Source: Neobacillus niacini | GTDB lineage: Bacteria > Bacillota > Bacilli > Bacillales > Cytobacillaceae | Length of the DNA stretch: 64,000 bases | Assembly: GCF_030817595.1 (NCBI RefSeq) | Contig: NZ_JAUSZN010000001.1 | Coordinates: forward strand, 1,930,001-1,994,000 | Reading direction: 5' to 3' | Part shown: positions 9,343-18,714 of the stretch, in pieces | Position numbering within the stretch: position 1 is the stretch's first letter | Layout of the letters: each line of letters starts with the position of its first letter | The notes under the pieces: model-generated | Databases searched by the model: none | What the model was told of the DNA's origin: nothing | What the model saw: only the letters and a program-made list of their open reading frames with translations | Translations under genes and position numbers: made by a program

Positions 9343-10189
9343 TTATACTCCCGAGTAAGCCATAAAACCGCCGTCAACTGGAATACTGACACCCGTTACA
9401 AATCCACTCGCTTCCTTATCTGAGAGCCATAATAAGGTACCAAGTAAATCCTCTGGCTTTCCTAACCGTCTCATTGGCGTTCCTGCAAGAATTTTGTTGG
9501 TTCTATCTGTATTGGATCCATCTTGATTTTTTTAAAAGAGCACGGTTTTGTTCAGTCAAGAAAAAGCCTGGTGCAATGGCATTAACCCGAAGTCCAGCTT
9601 CAGCAAAATGAACAGAAAGCCATTTCGTAAAGTTCTCAATTGCTGATTTCGCTGCACTATATGCAGGCACTTTCGTCATCGGGCTCGGAGCACTCATCGA
9701 AGAAATATTAATAATGGTCCCTTGGTTTTCAATCAGTTTTTTTGCAAAAATTTGGGTAGGAATCAGGGTACCAATGAAATTTAAATTGAAGACGTATCCA
9801 AAACCTTCGGGCGTCATATCGAAAAAGGTTGTTAAATCATTCCGGTTCAAATCATTTTTTTCAAAGATTTCTTTTGTAGTAATTCCTTTAGGATGATTGC
9901 CGCCTGCACCATTGATAAGGACATCACAAACACCAAATTCGGCAGTAACAATTTCCTCTGCTCGTTTCACACTTTCAACACTTAGCACATCACATTTAAT
10001 GGCGATTGAATCACCACCGGCACCCTTGATGTCCTCAACAACCTTTACTGCCTTCTCATAGGTGCGATTTAAAATAGCTACTTTCATTCCCTGTCTTGCC
10101 AATTCTCTAGCCATACAGCCGCATAGAACTCCGCCGCCGCCTGTTACGACGGCAATTTCCCCCTGAAGATTTGGGTTCAAAGGTAACAT
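9343..10189 (-). pseudogene. uxuB: D-mannonate oxidoreductase (SDR), single-base frameshift
   Basis: An SDR of the fructuronate reductase (UxuB/YjmF) type, expected to interconvert D-fructuronate and D-mannonate. The N-terminal frame (to 9503) holds the cofactor motif [17 protein letters not shown] and the catalytic YSAAKSA, and then breaks at a run of seven A (coding strand) near 9527. Removing one A restores a frame reading [20 protein letters not shown], then PMRRLGKPEDLLGTLLWLSD, and ends in GGFMAYSGV and a stop at 9343. The restored protein would be about 281 residues, normal for the family. Either a sequencing indel or a real inactivation; the rest of the gene is well preserved. Confidence 0.88.
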
Positions 10190-10234
10190 TTGGTTATTCT
10201 CCCTTTCCTGCCTGACTTCCCTACTAATCTATGT

Positions 10235-11224
10235 CTAATAGTGAACAACCTTCCAAAAAGATTCTTTCGGCTGATGATTTTCGTCAAAAAGAAACGGCCA
10301 ATTTTTTCTGTCTTTAACAGGAAAATCACTTAACCATGTATAATCATCGGCTGCGCCCCAAAAGGTTACAGAAGTAATATGATTTTGATATTGTCGAAGC
10401 AATTGAAATACTTGGTGGTATCTTTCGGCCTGCAGCTCTAACATTTCATGAGTTGGTTCCGTAAGGTCAGTCCGCTTATCTTCAAAGTTGAAGACAGAGA
10501 CATCCAATTCTGTCAGGTGCAGCTTCAAACCAAGAGATACGTATCGTTCAATTGCAGTACGAATATCTTCGAGACTTGGATTGACTAGATTCCAATGTGC
10601 TTGGAGACCAACACCATGAATCGGAACACCCTTATCAACCAATGATTTCACAAGTTTAAAGATTTTTTCGCGTTTTTCCGGATTGGATTCATTATAGTCA
10701 TTGTAAAAAAGCAGGGCGTCTGGGTCAGCCTCATGAGCGAATTCAAATGCCTTTTCGATATAATCCTCTCCGATTATTTCTAACCATTTTGTACAACGAA
10801 ATAATTCTGGACCCTCATCGGTTACCGCTTCGTTTACAACATCCCAACAGAAAATCGTTCCTTTGTATCTCTGCATGACCGTTGTAATATGGTCCTTCAT
10901 TCGTTGCAAAAGTGTTTCTCTATCGGCATTTTGAAATACCCATTCAGGCGTCTGATTATGCCAGACTAATGTATGTCCGCGCATCTTCATTCCATGTTCC
11001 TTAGCAAAAGCTGCCAATTGATCCGCTTTTTCAAATGTGAACTTTCCCTCAGCAGGCTGAATTTCGATAAACTTCATATCATTTTCGGCTGTAATACTAT
11101 TAAAATGTTTTCTCAATAAATCCTTTTGTGACTTAATTGTAGTTAAATTAACCGCCGCACCAATATTAAAATATTCTTCATACACTTTTGATAAAGAAGG
11201 AACTTCTACTGTCGTTTCCACCAT
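10235..11224 (-). CDS. intracellular GH10 endo-1,4-beta-xylanase
   Basis: A 329-residue GH10 catalytic module with no signal peptide, so cytoplasmic, like XynA2 in aldouronate utilisation clusters of Geobacillus and Paenibacillus. Acid/base Glu132 in WDVVNEAV and nucleophile Glu239 in LHLTELDVSV are present, as is HTLVWHNQTPEW. It would shorten imported xylo-oligosaccharides and aldouronates after AguA acts. A TAAGGAGAG site precedes the ATG. Operon position between the permease genes and uxuB. Confidence 0.95.
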   Translation of the reverse strand: MVETTVEVPSLSKVYEEYFNIGAAVNLTTIKSQKDLLRKHFNSITAENDMKFIEIQPAEGKFTFEKADQLAAFAKEHGMKMRGHTLVWHNQTPEWVFQNADRETLLQRMKDHITTVMQRYKGTIFCWDVVNEAVTDEGPELFRCTKWLEIIGEDYIEKAFEFAHEADPDALLFYNDYNESNPEKREKIFKLVKSLVDKGVPIHGVGLQAHWNLVNPSLEDIRTAIERYVSLGLKLHLTELDVSVFNFEDKRTDLTEPTHEMLELQAERYHQVFQLLRQYQNHITSVTFWGAADDYTWLSDFPVKDRKNWPFLFDENHQPKESFWKVVHY

Positions 11225-11293
11225 TTTTTATCTCTCCTTAAACCTATTATTTTATTAAAAAAATCAGATGAGAGAGCTCATCTGATTCTTTTT

Positions 11294-12223
11294 TCAACCT
11301 TTTACTCCGCCTAAAGTTAACCCTTTAACAAAATATTTTTGCAGGAATGGGTAAACCATGATGATTGGCAGACTTGCTACGATGGTCATCGTAGCCCTGA
11401 TGGATGTTGGGGAGACCATGTTGGCACTTGCATTGGCATTGGAAAACGCGTCTGCAGCGGTTTTACCCGACATCGATGCGTTTGAATTCTGCAGAATCTT
11501 CATTAATTCATATTGAAGGGTAGATAAGTTTGCGCTTGATGAATTGTATAAGAAAACATCAAACCAAGAATTCCATTGATAAACCGCGACAAACAATGAT
11601 ACAGTCGCTAATACCGGCAGTGACAATGGCAGGACAACCTTGATGAAAATCGTAAAATCCCCTGCACCATCAATTTTTGCAGATTCAAATAAACTTTCTG
11701 GGATTCCTTCTATAAAGGAACGAATGACGATTAAATTAAATACTCCAATGATTCCTGGAACAATATAAACCCAAAAACTATCTAGTAAATTTAATTCTTT
11801 CACTAGTAGATAGTTCGGAATCAATCCACCGTTAAAATACATCGTTAATACAAATGCAATTGTCACAAATTTCTTTAGAACGAAATCCTTACGGCTGATG
11901 GTATAAGCCACCATTGCCGTACCTAGCACAGATGTTAGTGTACCGATTATCGTTCTTAAAACTGAAATAAAGAACGAATTTACGATACTCGCTTCACCAA
12001 AAACGTGTTTATAATTTGCCCAAGTAAATTCTCGCGGCCAAAGGTAAACCCCCCCACGTAACGAATCACTAGCTTCATTAAAAGAAACAGCCAGCTGGTT
12101 AAGAAATGGATATAACATGACAACGCAAAGCAAAACTAAAAAAGTATAATTGAAAATATCAAATAAATAATCGCCTACACCGGAGTGATGTCGAGTAGCT
12201 TTGAAAAATCGTCTCTGTGCCAT
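11294..12223 (-). CDS. carbohydrate ABC transporter permease (MalG-like, YtcP type)
   Basis: A 309-residue inner-membrane permease with about six transmembrane segments, the first at about 29-50, and the EAA cytoplasmic loop in the form FESAKIDGAGDFTIFIKVVL followed by PLSLPVL. It belongs to the CUT1 family, LplC/YtcP group. It pairs with the preceding LplB-like permease and the upstream lipoprotein to import oligosaccharides, here most likely aldouronates, given the GH67 and GH10 genes that follow. The cognate ATPase is absent; such systems commonly share MsmX encoded elsewhere. Confidence 0.92.
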   Translation of the reverse strand: MAQRRFFKATRHHSGVGDYLFDIFNYTFLVLLCVVMLYPFLNQLAVSFNEASDSLRGGVYLWPREFTWANYKHVFGEASIVNSFFISVLRTIIGTLTSVLGTAMVAYTISRKDFVLKKFVTIAFVLTMYFNGGLIPNYLLVKELNLLDSFWVYIVPGIIGVFNLIVIRSFIEGIPESLFESAKIDGAGDFTIFIKVVLPLSLPVLATVSLFVAVYQWNSWFDVFLYNSSSANLSTLQYELMKILQNSNASMSGKTAADAFSNANASANMVSPTSIRATMTIVASLPIIMVYPFLQKYFVKGLTLGGVKG

Positions 12224-12234
12224 ATAGTTCCCCC

Positions 12235-13215
12235 CTAGAAAAGCCTTGGCTGACCAAATCGTTTGGCAATATGGTTTGCGGTAAATAAGAAGATGAAACT
12301 CACTACAGTTTTAAAGATCCCGGCAGCCGTTGCCAGTGAGAAGTTCCCCATTGACATACCGTATTTTAGTACATAAATATCAAGGTTTTCTGAGTAAGCT
12401 AGGTTCATAGGATTTCCTAATAAATACTGTGCCTCAAAGCCTGATTCTAAAATATAACCTAAGTTCATGATGAGTAAAATGATAATCGTTGGCTGTAAAG
12501 ATGGGAGTGTAATATGTTTAATCCGTTGGAATCTAGATGCCCCATCAATATCAGCAGCCTCATATTGTTCTGGATCAATCATGGTAATTGCTGCTAAGTA
12601 AATGATCGTATTCCAGCCCACATTCTTCCATACCTCTGTTAAACCGTTGATAACCCAGAACCATTTTTCCTTACCAAGCCATAGAATGGGTTCATCAATA
12701 ATCCCCAAGTTTACCAATACGATATTAACGATTCCGTTTTCGAGAGAAAGGCTGTAAGAGACAATACTAGCGGCTACTACCCATGAGATAAAGTGCGGCA
12801 GATAGCTGATGGTTTGAACTGACTTCTTGAATCTTATATGCCTAATTTCATTAATAAGAAGAGCAAGACCAATAGCTGTAACGAACCCTAATACTAGGTT
12901 AATCGTGCTCATGCCGATTGTGTTCCGAAGCACGCGCCAAAAATTATCGTCGGAGAATAAAAACTTAAAATGTTCTAACCCTATCCATTCCTGGTCCAAT
13001 AAGCTTCTTGCTGGCTTAAAGTCCTGAAAGGCAATCGACCAACCCCACAATGGAATATACTTAAAAATAACTAACCAAACCAAGAATGGCAGACTCATGG
13101 CCAATAATGCTTTTTGTGACATCATCCTCTGAAAGAAGGATTTTTTAGTTTTTGTAGAGATGGAAACTGAAGGATTTATTACCTCTTTTACTGCTGCTTT
13201 GGAACCAATCTGCAT
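12235..13215 (-). CDS. carbohydrate ABC transporter permease (LplB type)
   Basis: A 326-residue CUT1-family membrane permease. A 35-residue cytoplasmic N terminus is followed by about six transmembrane helices, with the EAA loop YEAADIDGASRFQRIKHITL before PSLQPTII. It ends 11 bases before the YtcP-type gene, so the two are translated together. The ATG follows GAGGAGGGG. Start of the permease part of the transporter that imports products of extracellular xylan cleavage. Confidence 0.92.
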   Translation of the reverse strand: MQIGSKAAVKEVINPSVSISTKTKKSFFQRMMSQKALLAMSLPFLVWLVIFKYIPLWGWSIAFQDFKPARSLLDQEWIGLEHFKFLFSDDNFWRVLRNTIGMSTINLVLGFVTAIGLALLINEIRHIRFKKSVQTISYLPHFISWVVAASIVSYSLSLENGIVNIVLVNLGIIDEPILWLGKEKWFWVINGLTEVWKNVGWNTIIYLAAITMIDPEQYEAADIDGASRFQRIKHITLPSLQPTIIILLIMNLGYILESGFEAQYLLGNPMNLAYSENLDIYVLKYGMSMGNFSLATAAGIFKTVVSFIFLFTANHIAKRFGQPRLF

Positions 13216-13263
13216 TCTTACCCCTCCTCTTTCTGGAAAATCTTAGAAAACAGCCATATCCTA

Positions 13264-13318
13264 AAATCATAAGCTGCCCCCTTAGTTACTCCCGAAAGAA
13301 GGGAGCGGCTTATGATTT
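13264..13318 (-). promoter_or_regulatory. long hairpin between binding-protein and permease genes
   Basis: Arms AAATCATAAGC (13264-13274) and GCTTATGATTT (13308-13318) pair fully and extend by a few bases inwards; a smaller CTCCC/GGGAG hairpin lies inside. Only four T follow on the transcribed (minus) strand, so it looks like a leaky terminator or mRNA-stabilising stem, a known way to make more binding protein than permease. Confidence 0.6.
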
Positions 13319-13344
13319 CAAGATAGTGAAGCTTTAAAGCAAGA

Positions 13345-13373
13345 GGCCGATAGCCAATTGGGCGATATCGGCC
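13345..13373 (-). promoter_or_regulatory. second intergenic hairpin downstream of the lipoprotein gene
   Basis: Perfect 8-bp stem GGCCGATA / TATCGGCC with a 13-base loop that can itself pair in part. It lies 24 bases after the lipoprotein stop codon and before the longer hairpin, giving two stems in tandem. No T run follows on the minus strand, which fits transcript stabilisation better than termination. Confidence 0.5.
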
Positions 13374-13396
13374 AGCTTTTTCAAGATTCTACTAAA

Positions 13397-15055
13397 CTAT
13401 TTCTTTGCAGCTGCTTTAATACGATCTTCTACTACCTTATCCATTAAGTCTTCTAAAGCTTTTACGTCTAAAGTATTAAATTCTTTAATATATTCATCCC
13501 AAACTTTATCAAAGTCACCCGGCTTAGCTAGAACTAATTTAGGGAAGTAAACTTTCGTTAAGTCAGTTTTTCTTTGACCAAAGATTTGTGCATCAGAGCC
13601 TTGTTCAACAACGGCACTCCATGTTGGATACCATGGACGATCGTCGGGATCTGCAAATAAATCAGAGAAAACTTTAACGCCATATGCTTCTAGAATCGCT
13701 TTGTCACCATCCGTGTAGGCTACTTGAGCAACTTCAGGCTGTTTTCCAGGAACCCATGCGTTTCCGTCGCTATAAAGCATGTCGCCCATTGGCCAGTAGT
13801 ACTCAAAAGTGTTTAAACCGGACTTATCACGGAAGTCTTCATCACTTGTTTTAGCATACTGTTCTTCAGTTTGGAAAAATCTACCTTTATCATCCACACT
13901 ATAAGTCTCGTCTTTAATACCCCAGAACATTAACTTCTGGTTTTCTTCTTTAACCATGTTATCGAAGTACTTAATGATGCGGACTGGATCTTTCGCACTT
14001 ACTGTGATACCAATACCACGGTTATTAATGAATGCCGGCGGATCGATATATTGATCTTTTTGTCCGTCAAATGTGATTGGAAGCGGCATATAACGTAAAT
14101 CGTCATTTCCCGCAGCTTTTAGGTTATCTAATGCTTGGTTAACCTGCCAGCCGTAGTCAAAGAATCCTAATACACGGCCAGAAGCTAGTTTTGCAAGATA
14201 TTCATCATAGTTAGCTACGAATGATTCTTTATCAAATAAGCCTTTGCTGTTTAGTTCATTCAACTCTTTTAGATAACGTTTTGTAATATCATTATCAGCA
14301 TATACATCTGTTTTATGTGTCTTCATATCCACAATTACTTCACCATCATTTGGGTAGCCTGCTAAATGGTTAGGAACGTTAGATAGTGCAAAGAAGCGCC
14401 AGTCATAAGTTAAAGCTGTAAATCCAATAGTAGAAGCGCCATTTACTTCTGGATGTTTCTTTTGATAATCTTCAAGTAAAGCAAAATATTCATCTAGTGT
14501 TTTAATTTTAGGATATCCAGCTTCTTTTAAAATGCCGCGTTGAATCCAGAAGGCACCTTGTGTAATATTCGGGTCTTTAATAAACCCTTGCTTAGCCGCG
14601 AAAGGAAGGAAGTTAATCTTTCCGTCCTTATCTTTCATTTGCTCCCAATGAGGTCCGTATAGTTTTTTAATATTAGGACCGTGTTCTTCAATCAATTCTG
14701 TAAGATCAATAAATGCACCTGCATCTAGTACTTTATCAATTGCGATATCCGGAACAAGAACATCTGGATACTTTCCACTTGCGATCATTGTCCCAATTTT
14801 TGTGTTAATGTCACCAACTAGGTACTCTGTTTTGAAGTTAACTCCCGTTTGATCTTCAAAAATTTTCCCGATAGTCGTTTCATTCGTGTTTCCGTCTTTC
14901 CCTGGGGAAGCTGCATTAAAATAAGTAAAGGTTACTTTGTCTTTCGAATCACCAGATCCGTCTGCATTACCGCTTGTTTCCTTATCCTTTTCACAGCCAG
15001 CAACTGCGATTAACAGGATAAGCATTAAGAGTACTGAGAGAAACTTTTTTGCCAT
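13397..15055 (-). CDS. extracellular solute-binding lipoprotein (LplA type)
   Basis: A 552-residue lipoprotein: signal peptide with lipobox LIAVAGC (Cys near residue 20), a Ser/Gly/Asp-rich linker (about 25-42) and a large periplasmic-binding fold. It is the substrate receptor of the ABC importer encoded just downstream. By gene context with GH67 and GH10 the likely ligand is an aldouronate such as methylglucuronoxylotriose; this is inference. Its own upstream region holds a cre-like palindrome, and two hairpins separate it from the permeases. Confidence 0.93.
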   Translation of the reverse strand: MAKKFLSVLLMLILLIAVAGCEKDKETSGNADGSGDSKDKVTFTYFNAASPGKDGNTNETTIGKIFEDQTGVNFKTEYLVGDINTKIGTMIASGKYPDVLVPDIAIDKVLDAGAFIDLTELIEEHGPNIKKLYGPHWEQMKDKDGKINFLPFAAKQGFIKDPNITQGAFWIQRGILKEAGYPKIKTLDEYFALLEDYQKKHPEVNGASTIGFTALTYDWRFFALSNVPNHLAGYPNDGEVIVDMKTHKTDVYADNDITKRYLKELNELNSKGLFDKESFVANYDEYLAKLASGRVLGFFDYGWQVNQALDNLKAAGNDDLRYMPLPITFDGQKDQYIDPPAFINNRGIGITVSAKDPVRIIKYFDNMVKEENQKLMFWGIKDETYSVDDKGRFFQTEEQYAKTSDEDFRDKSGLNTFEYYWPMGDMLYSDGNAWVPGKQPEVAQVAYTDGDKAILEAYGVKVFSDLFADPDDRPWYPTWSAVVEQGSDAQIFGQRKTDLTKVYFPKLVLAKPGDFDKVWDEYIKEFNTLDVKALEDLMDKVVEDRIKAAAKK

Positions 15056-15077
15056 TTTGGAACCCCCTTTTTATTTG

Positions 15078-15091
15078 TGAAAGCACTTTCA
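15078..15091 (-). promoter_or_regulatory. cre-like site upstream of the binding-protein gene
   Basis: TGAAAGCACTTTCA is a near-perfect palindrome that differs from the CcpA consensus TGWNANCGNTNWCA at one central base (A for G). It lies 23 bases before the lipoprotein start codon. Confidence 0.45.
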
Positions 15092-15136
15092 TTGTATAAT
15101 CTAAGGGTCTTCAGCACCATTTAAAAAGTATAGGTG

Positions 15137-16927
15137 TTACTTAATAAAGTAAAGATTTTTATCCGAATTACTAGAGATTGGACTGTCTATTTGTGATGGG
15201 AATTGAATAGTAATGGTTGTACCATAATCCGGATGACTATCAATATTAAAATAAAACTGATCATGATAGTATAGTTTTAATCGATAATACACATTTTTAA
15301 TGCCCACATTCTCTCTTATATCTTCCTCATTTTCTAATGATGCCAATAATTGCTTTCTCTTTTCTTCAGTAATTCCGGCCCCATTATCCTTAATCACACA
15401 GGTTACTGTATCAGCATATAACGAGATGGATACGGAGATTTCTCCATTTTCCTTTAATGGCTCAATACCATGAATGCTGGCGTTTTCTATAAAAGGCAAA
15501 AGTGACATATTCGGAATCTTACAATCTTCTGCAGTTTCATCAATATAAATCTGATAATTTAATTTATCTCCGAATCTATATTTTTGAATTTCCAAAAAAC
15601 TAGTAATTAAATTAACTTCATCCCTAACGGATACAAAGTCCTTCCCCCACGTAAGAGAATTACGAAATATTTTGGCCATGTTATGGATAATTTTCGCGGT
15701 TTCTCTTTCATCCTTCATCAAACTTCTCATACGGATCGTTTCTAAAGCATTAAACAAAAAGTGTGGATTTATCTGGCTTTGCAGGGCACTTAACTGCGCA
15801 CGGTTTCTTTTTATTTCCAAATCCTTATTTTGAATATTGACTAATAAAACGTCATTAATTAAATCATTGATTTTCTTGGTCATTCGATTGAATTCACTTG
15901 TTAATTGTCCAATTTCATCCTGATATTCCTGATCATGGATTAACTCAAAGTCCTGGTTCTTCATCCTCTTTACATGGCGAATAATCCTTTGTAATCGGGT
16001 TAAAAATGATCTAGAGATAATGACAATAATAATGGTTGGAGCTAAAAAATTGATCATAGCCAATAAGACGATAAAGAGTTTAGACTTATTAACCGTTTTA
16101 AGCATTGTTTCTTCCGATATGGTTCCAACCACTGACCAGTCATTTAAGTAAGATCCATTATTCAGCTTTGCACGAATGGTAACTAGACTTTGTTCTTTTT
16201 CTATTTGATTAAATTTGATTGGCTTACTGAGCTGTTGTTTTAGAGATTGATTATTTGTGTATTCAATTTCTCCTTTTTCATTAAGTAAATATACATCCCC
16301 TTTAAACGTTACATTGTTGAAGATATCTCTTATTGTGACTGGATTAATTTCAACCTTTACGAACTTTTGTTTATCATTGTAAAAATAATCTAAATTACGG
16401 ATGATACTAAAGGTTTCAAAATTCTGATCGGAAGGTGTATCAATGAGAATTTGTGAGCCATTACTATTGGTTAAGGCATCCTTAAAGTTTGTTAATTCTT
16501 GTTGAAGGCTGTCAATGGAATAAACCCCGCCTGAATAGATGACAGACGGGTTATCCGTATAAAAGCGAATAGAGTTAATAGATGGGTTTATAGGACTAGA
16601 CTGATTATAGTTCCTTAAAAAGCTATTATGTTTTTCGATATAATCTATAGATGAGACATAGTCCTTTTCCAAAAATAGATTTAAATTTAAGTTCGTATAT
16701 AAAGAGGAGGAAATTCCTACTGCTTGGTCGATAATGGTACTAAAATCTCTATTAATCTGTTGCAATGCCAATGTGGAATCTTGCATTTGCTGTTTTTTAA
16801 CATTTTCAATGGTAACGATATAAAAGATTACATTTGTAAGTACAATGGGAATAAATACAGCAAAAAAGTACATAATTAACATTTTGTTCTTTAATAGAAT
16901 ATTATGAAAACTTCTGCTTTTCCTCAT
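15137..16927 (-). CDS. YesM-type sensor histidine kinase
   Basis: A 596-residue membrane kinase: TM1 about 15-37, a large extracellular Cache-like sensor region (about 40-280), TM2 about 283-306, HAMP (about 305-360), His_kinase domain with NPHFLFNALETIRM (phospho-His) and an HATPase domain with DNGAGI. This architecture is that of YesM, which senses extracellular sugars through the binding protein or directly. It overlaps the response-regulator gene by ATGA, so the two are translationally coupled. Likely inducer: xylo-oligosaccharides or aldouronates. Confidence 0.92.
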   Translation of the reverse strand: MRKSRSFHNILLKNKMLIMYFFAVFIPIVLTNVIFYIVTIENVKKQQMQDSTLALQQINRDFSTIIDQAVGISSSLYTNLNLNLFLEKDYVSSIDYIEKHNSFLRNYNQSSPINPSINSIRFYTDNPSVIYSGGVYSIDSLQQELTNFKDALTNSNGSQILIDTPSDQNFETFSIIRNLDYFYNDKQKFVKVEINPVTIRDIFNNVTFKGDVYLLNEKGEIEYTNNQSLKQQLSKPIKFNQIEKEQSLVTIRAKLNNGSYLNDWSVVGTISEETMLKTVNKSKLFIVLLAMINFLAPTIIIVIISRSFLTRLQRIIRHVKRMKNQDFELIHDQEYQDEIGQLTSEFNRMTKKINDLINDVLLVNIQNKDLEIKRNRAQLSALQSQINPHFLFNALETIRMRSLMKDERETAKIIHNMAKIFRNSLTWGKDFVSVRDEVNLITSFLEIQKYRFGDKLNYQIYIDETAEDCKIPNMSLLPFIENASIHGIEPLKENGEISVSISLYADTVTCVIKDNGAGITEEKRKQLLASLENEEDIRENVGIKNVYYRLKLYYHDQFYFNIDSHPDYGTTITIQFPSQIDSPISSNSDKNLYFIK

Positions 16928-18525
16928 TTTCCTATCACTTTTCTTTCGTTGATTAATTTATTTCGATACTCAGAAGGCGTGATATTTTCTAACTTACCAA
17001 AGATAGTGACAAAGTAATCAGTATTATTAAACCCCACACATTCAGCAATTTCATAAATTCTTTTTTCCGATTGACGCAGCATTTTTTTCGCTTCATTAAT
17101 TCTTACTTGCAGTAAATAATCCTTGAAGTAGATTCCATAGGTTTTCTTAAACAATTGTCCTAAATATACTGGATTCATAAAAAACTTACTGGCTATGGTT
17201 TTTAAGCTAATGTTTTCATGGTAATGGAGGTCAATGTATTGTTTTATTTTGTGCGCTTCTCCATTAGCAGACTGTTTTCGTAATTTAGCTATTTCCTCTT
17301 TACACTCTATAATAAAATGAATCATTAATTCCTTTAGCTGAGGTAAAGTCAAGTTGTAATTATGTAAGGTGTATATCATTCGATAGGATTGTAAACTTGA
17401 AGGTTCTCCTCCCATTTTCCTTATAATTTTTAAAACAGAATGTACAAAACTATTAAGAGAAGCAAGAAAAGCCGTATGAGATAGTTTCTTTGATACTAGA
17501 GATTGAAACAGATTCTCTAGTGAATGACTGATTTGAGGTGTTGATTCTTCTTCAATATGTTCAACTAATGATTGATAAATGGTTTCGTCGGGTTCAGCAA
17601 TAGAGATCGGTTTATCGACAATTTCTTCAAAGATAATGATTCCATTTTCGTTGTTTGCATATTTATGCTGTTTTGCCCTTTCAACACCATCAGCTGATTG
17701 TTTCAACAAAGTAAGACTAGGAACAGCTTCACCAACATAAAAGGTAAAATCCTCAGATATTCTGTTCGTAAGTTCCTTCTTTACCCACGTCATAAATTTT
17801 TTTATGCTCATTTGAAACCTTGCTAAGTGATTAGAGGTAATGAGGACACCTACAGCGCCTTGTGCTGCTTTCTGGATCCATATTCTTTCATGGGTGCTGC
17901 ATACATCCCGAATCACAGCTGCTAATGTCCTTTTGATCTGTTGTACTCTTTCCTCATTGTTTAAAGCAGATTCCCCAAGTAATCCATTTACTTCAATTAA
18001 TAGGTAAAAGAACTCATTAGGGTTCCCTACCGAAAGGAGATTTAAAAGGCCTGCTGAATGATCATTGTCCGCAGCATTCCCTAAAAGTAGATGGTTAAAA
18101 AGAATATTTGCTTGTTCTTCGAGCCTTTGTTCATCACGCTTTTTTTGTTCGTTAATGGTTTTGGAAAGTGATCTTAGTGTTTGTTCAATTTCATCCTGAT
18201 CAATCGGCTTTAGGACAAAATCATGGACACCGTATCTTAATGCTTGTTGTGCATATTTAAAATCACTATGTCCGCTGATGATAATAAATTTTGTTTGAAC
18301 TCCTTCTATTTCGATTGCTTGTTTAATGAGTCCAATTCCATCTAGTACAGGCATACGGATATCAGTAATGATAAGATCTGGGTTTACTTCATGCATCATC
18401 TTTAAGGCGTCTTCGCCGTTTGCGGCCTCGCCTGCTACCTGAAATCCGCAGTCTTCCCAATTGATTAGATTTCTTAATCCTTTGCGGAAATACATTTCAT
18501 CATCTACTAATATTACTTTGTTCAT
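16924..18525 (-). CDS. YesN-type response regulator with AraC output domain
   Basis: A 533-residue regulator: receiver domain (about 1-125) with phospho-acceptor Asp55 in DLIITDIRMPVLDG, a long middle region, and a C-terminal AraC double helix-turn-helix (about 425-525, with ISLKTIASKFFMNPVYLGQL). It is expected to activate the transporter and xylan-hydrolysis genes downstream. First gene of the regulatory pair; ribosome site CAGGAGTGGG. Confidence 0.93.
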   Translation of the reverse strand: MNKVILVDDEMYFRKGLRNLINWEDCGFQVAGEAANGEDALKMMHEVNPDLIITDIRMPVLDGIGLIKQAIEIEGVQTKFIIISGHSDFKYAQQALRYGVHDFVLKPIDQDEIEQTLRSLSKTINEQKKRDEQRLEEQANILFNHLLLGNAADNDHSAGLLNLLSVGNPNEFFYLLIEVNGLLGESALNNEERVQQIKRTLAAVIRDVCSTHERIWIQKAAQGAVGVLITSNHLARFQMSIKKFMTWVKKELTNRISEDFTFYVGEAVPSLTLLKQSADGVERAKQHKYANNENGIIIFEEIVDKPISIAEPDETIYQSLVEHIEEESTPQISHSLENLFQSLVSKKLSHTAFLASLNSFVHSVLKIIRKMGGEPSSLQSYRMIYTLHNYNLTLPQLKELMIHFIIECKEEIAKLRKQSANGEAHKIKQYIDLHYHENISLKTIASKFFMNPVYLGQLFKKTYGIYFKDYLLQVRINEAKKMLRQSEKRIYEIAECVGFNNTDYFVTIFGKLENITPSEYRNKLINERKVIGK

Positions 18526-18564
18526 TTCCGTCCCACTCCTGTTCCCAATGGTTAGTTAAGATTA

Positions 18565-18578
18565 ATAAAACGTTTTCA
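18565..18578 (-). promoter_or_regulatory. weak cre-like site upstream of the response regulator
   Basis: Minus-strand TGAAAACGTTTTAT matches the CcpA box except for its last two bases. It lies about 40 bases upstream of the yesN-type start. Offered only because neighbouring genes carry better cre sites. Confidence 0.25.
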
Positions 18579-18664
18579 AATACAAGTGTGTTGTTGTTCT
18601 CCGTTCCAGGCACTTGCTTTCCACTCTAATCAACAACGTGCATAGATAATAAATGCTTTGATTT

Positions 18665-18707
18665 AAATATAAGGCCCACAAATCATAACCTTGCGGGCCT
18701 TATATTT
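18665..18707 (-). terminator. terminator after the GH8 gene
   Basis: Perfect 13-bp stem AAATATAAGGCCC / GGGCCTTATATTT with a 17-base loop, directly after the restored stop codon of the GH8 gene. The AT-rich outer part supplies a short T tract on the minus strand. Confidence 0.75.
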
Positions 18708-18714
18708 ATTAAAC

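Noticed and set aside
13345..13373. Plus-strand terminator, since a T run follows TATCGGCC
   Set aside because: No plus-strand gene exists upstream; it is more likely a stem in the minus-strand operon mRNA.
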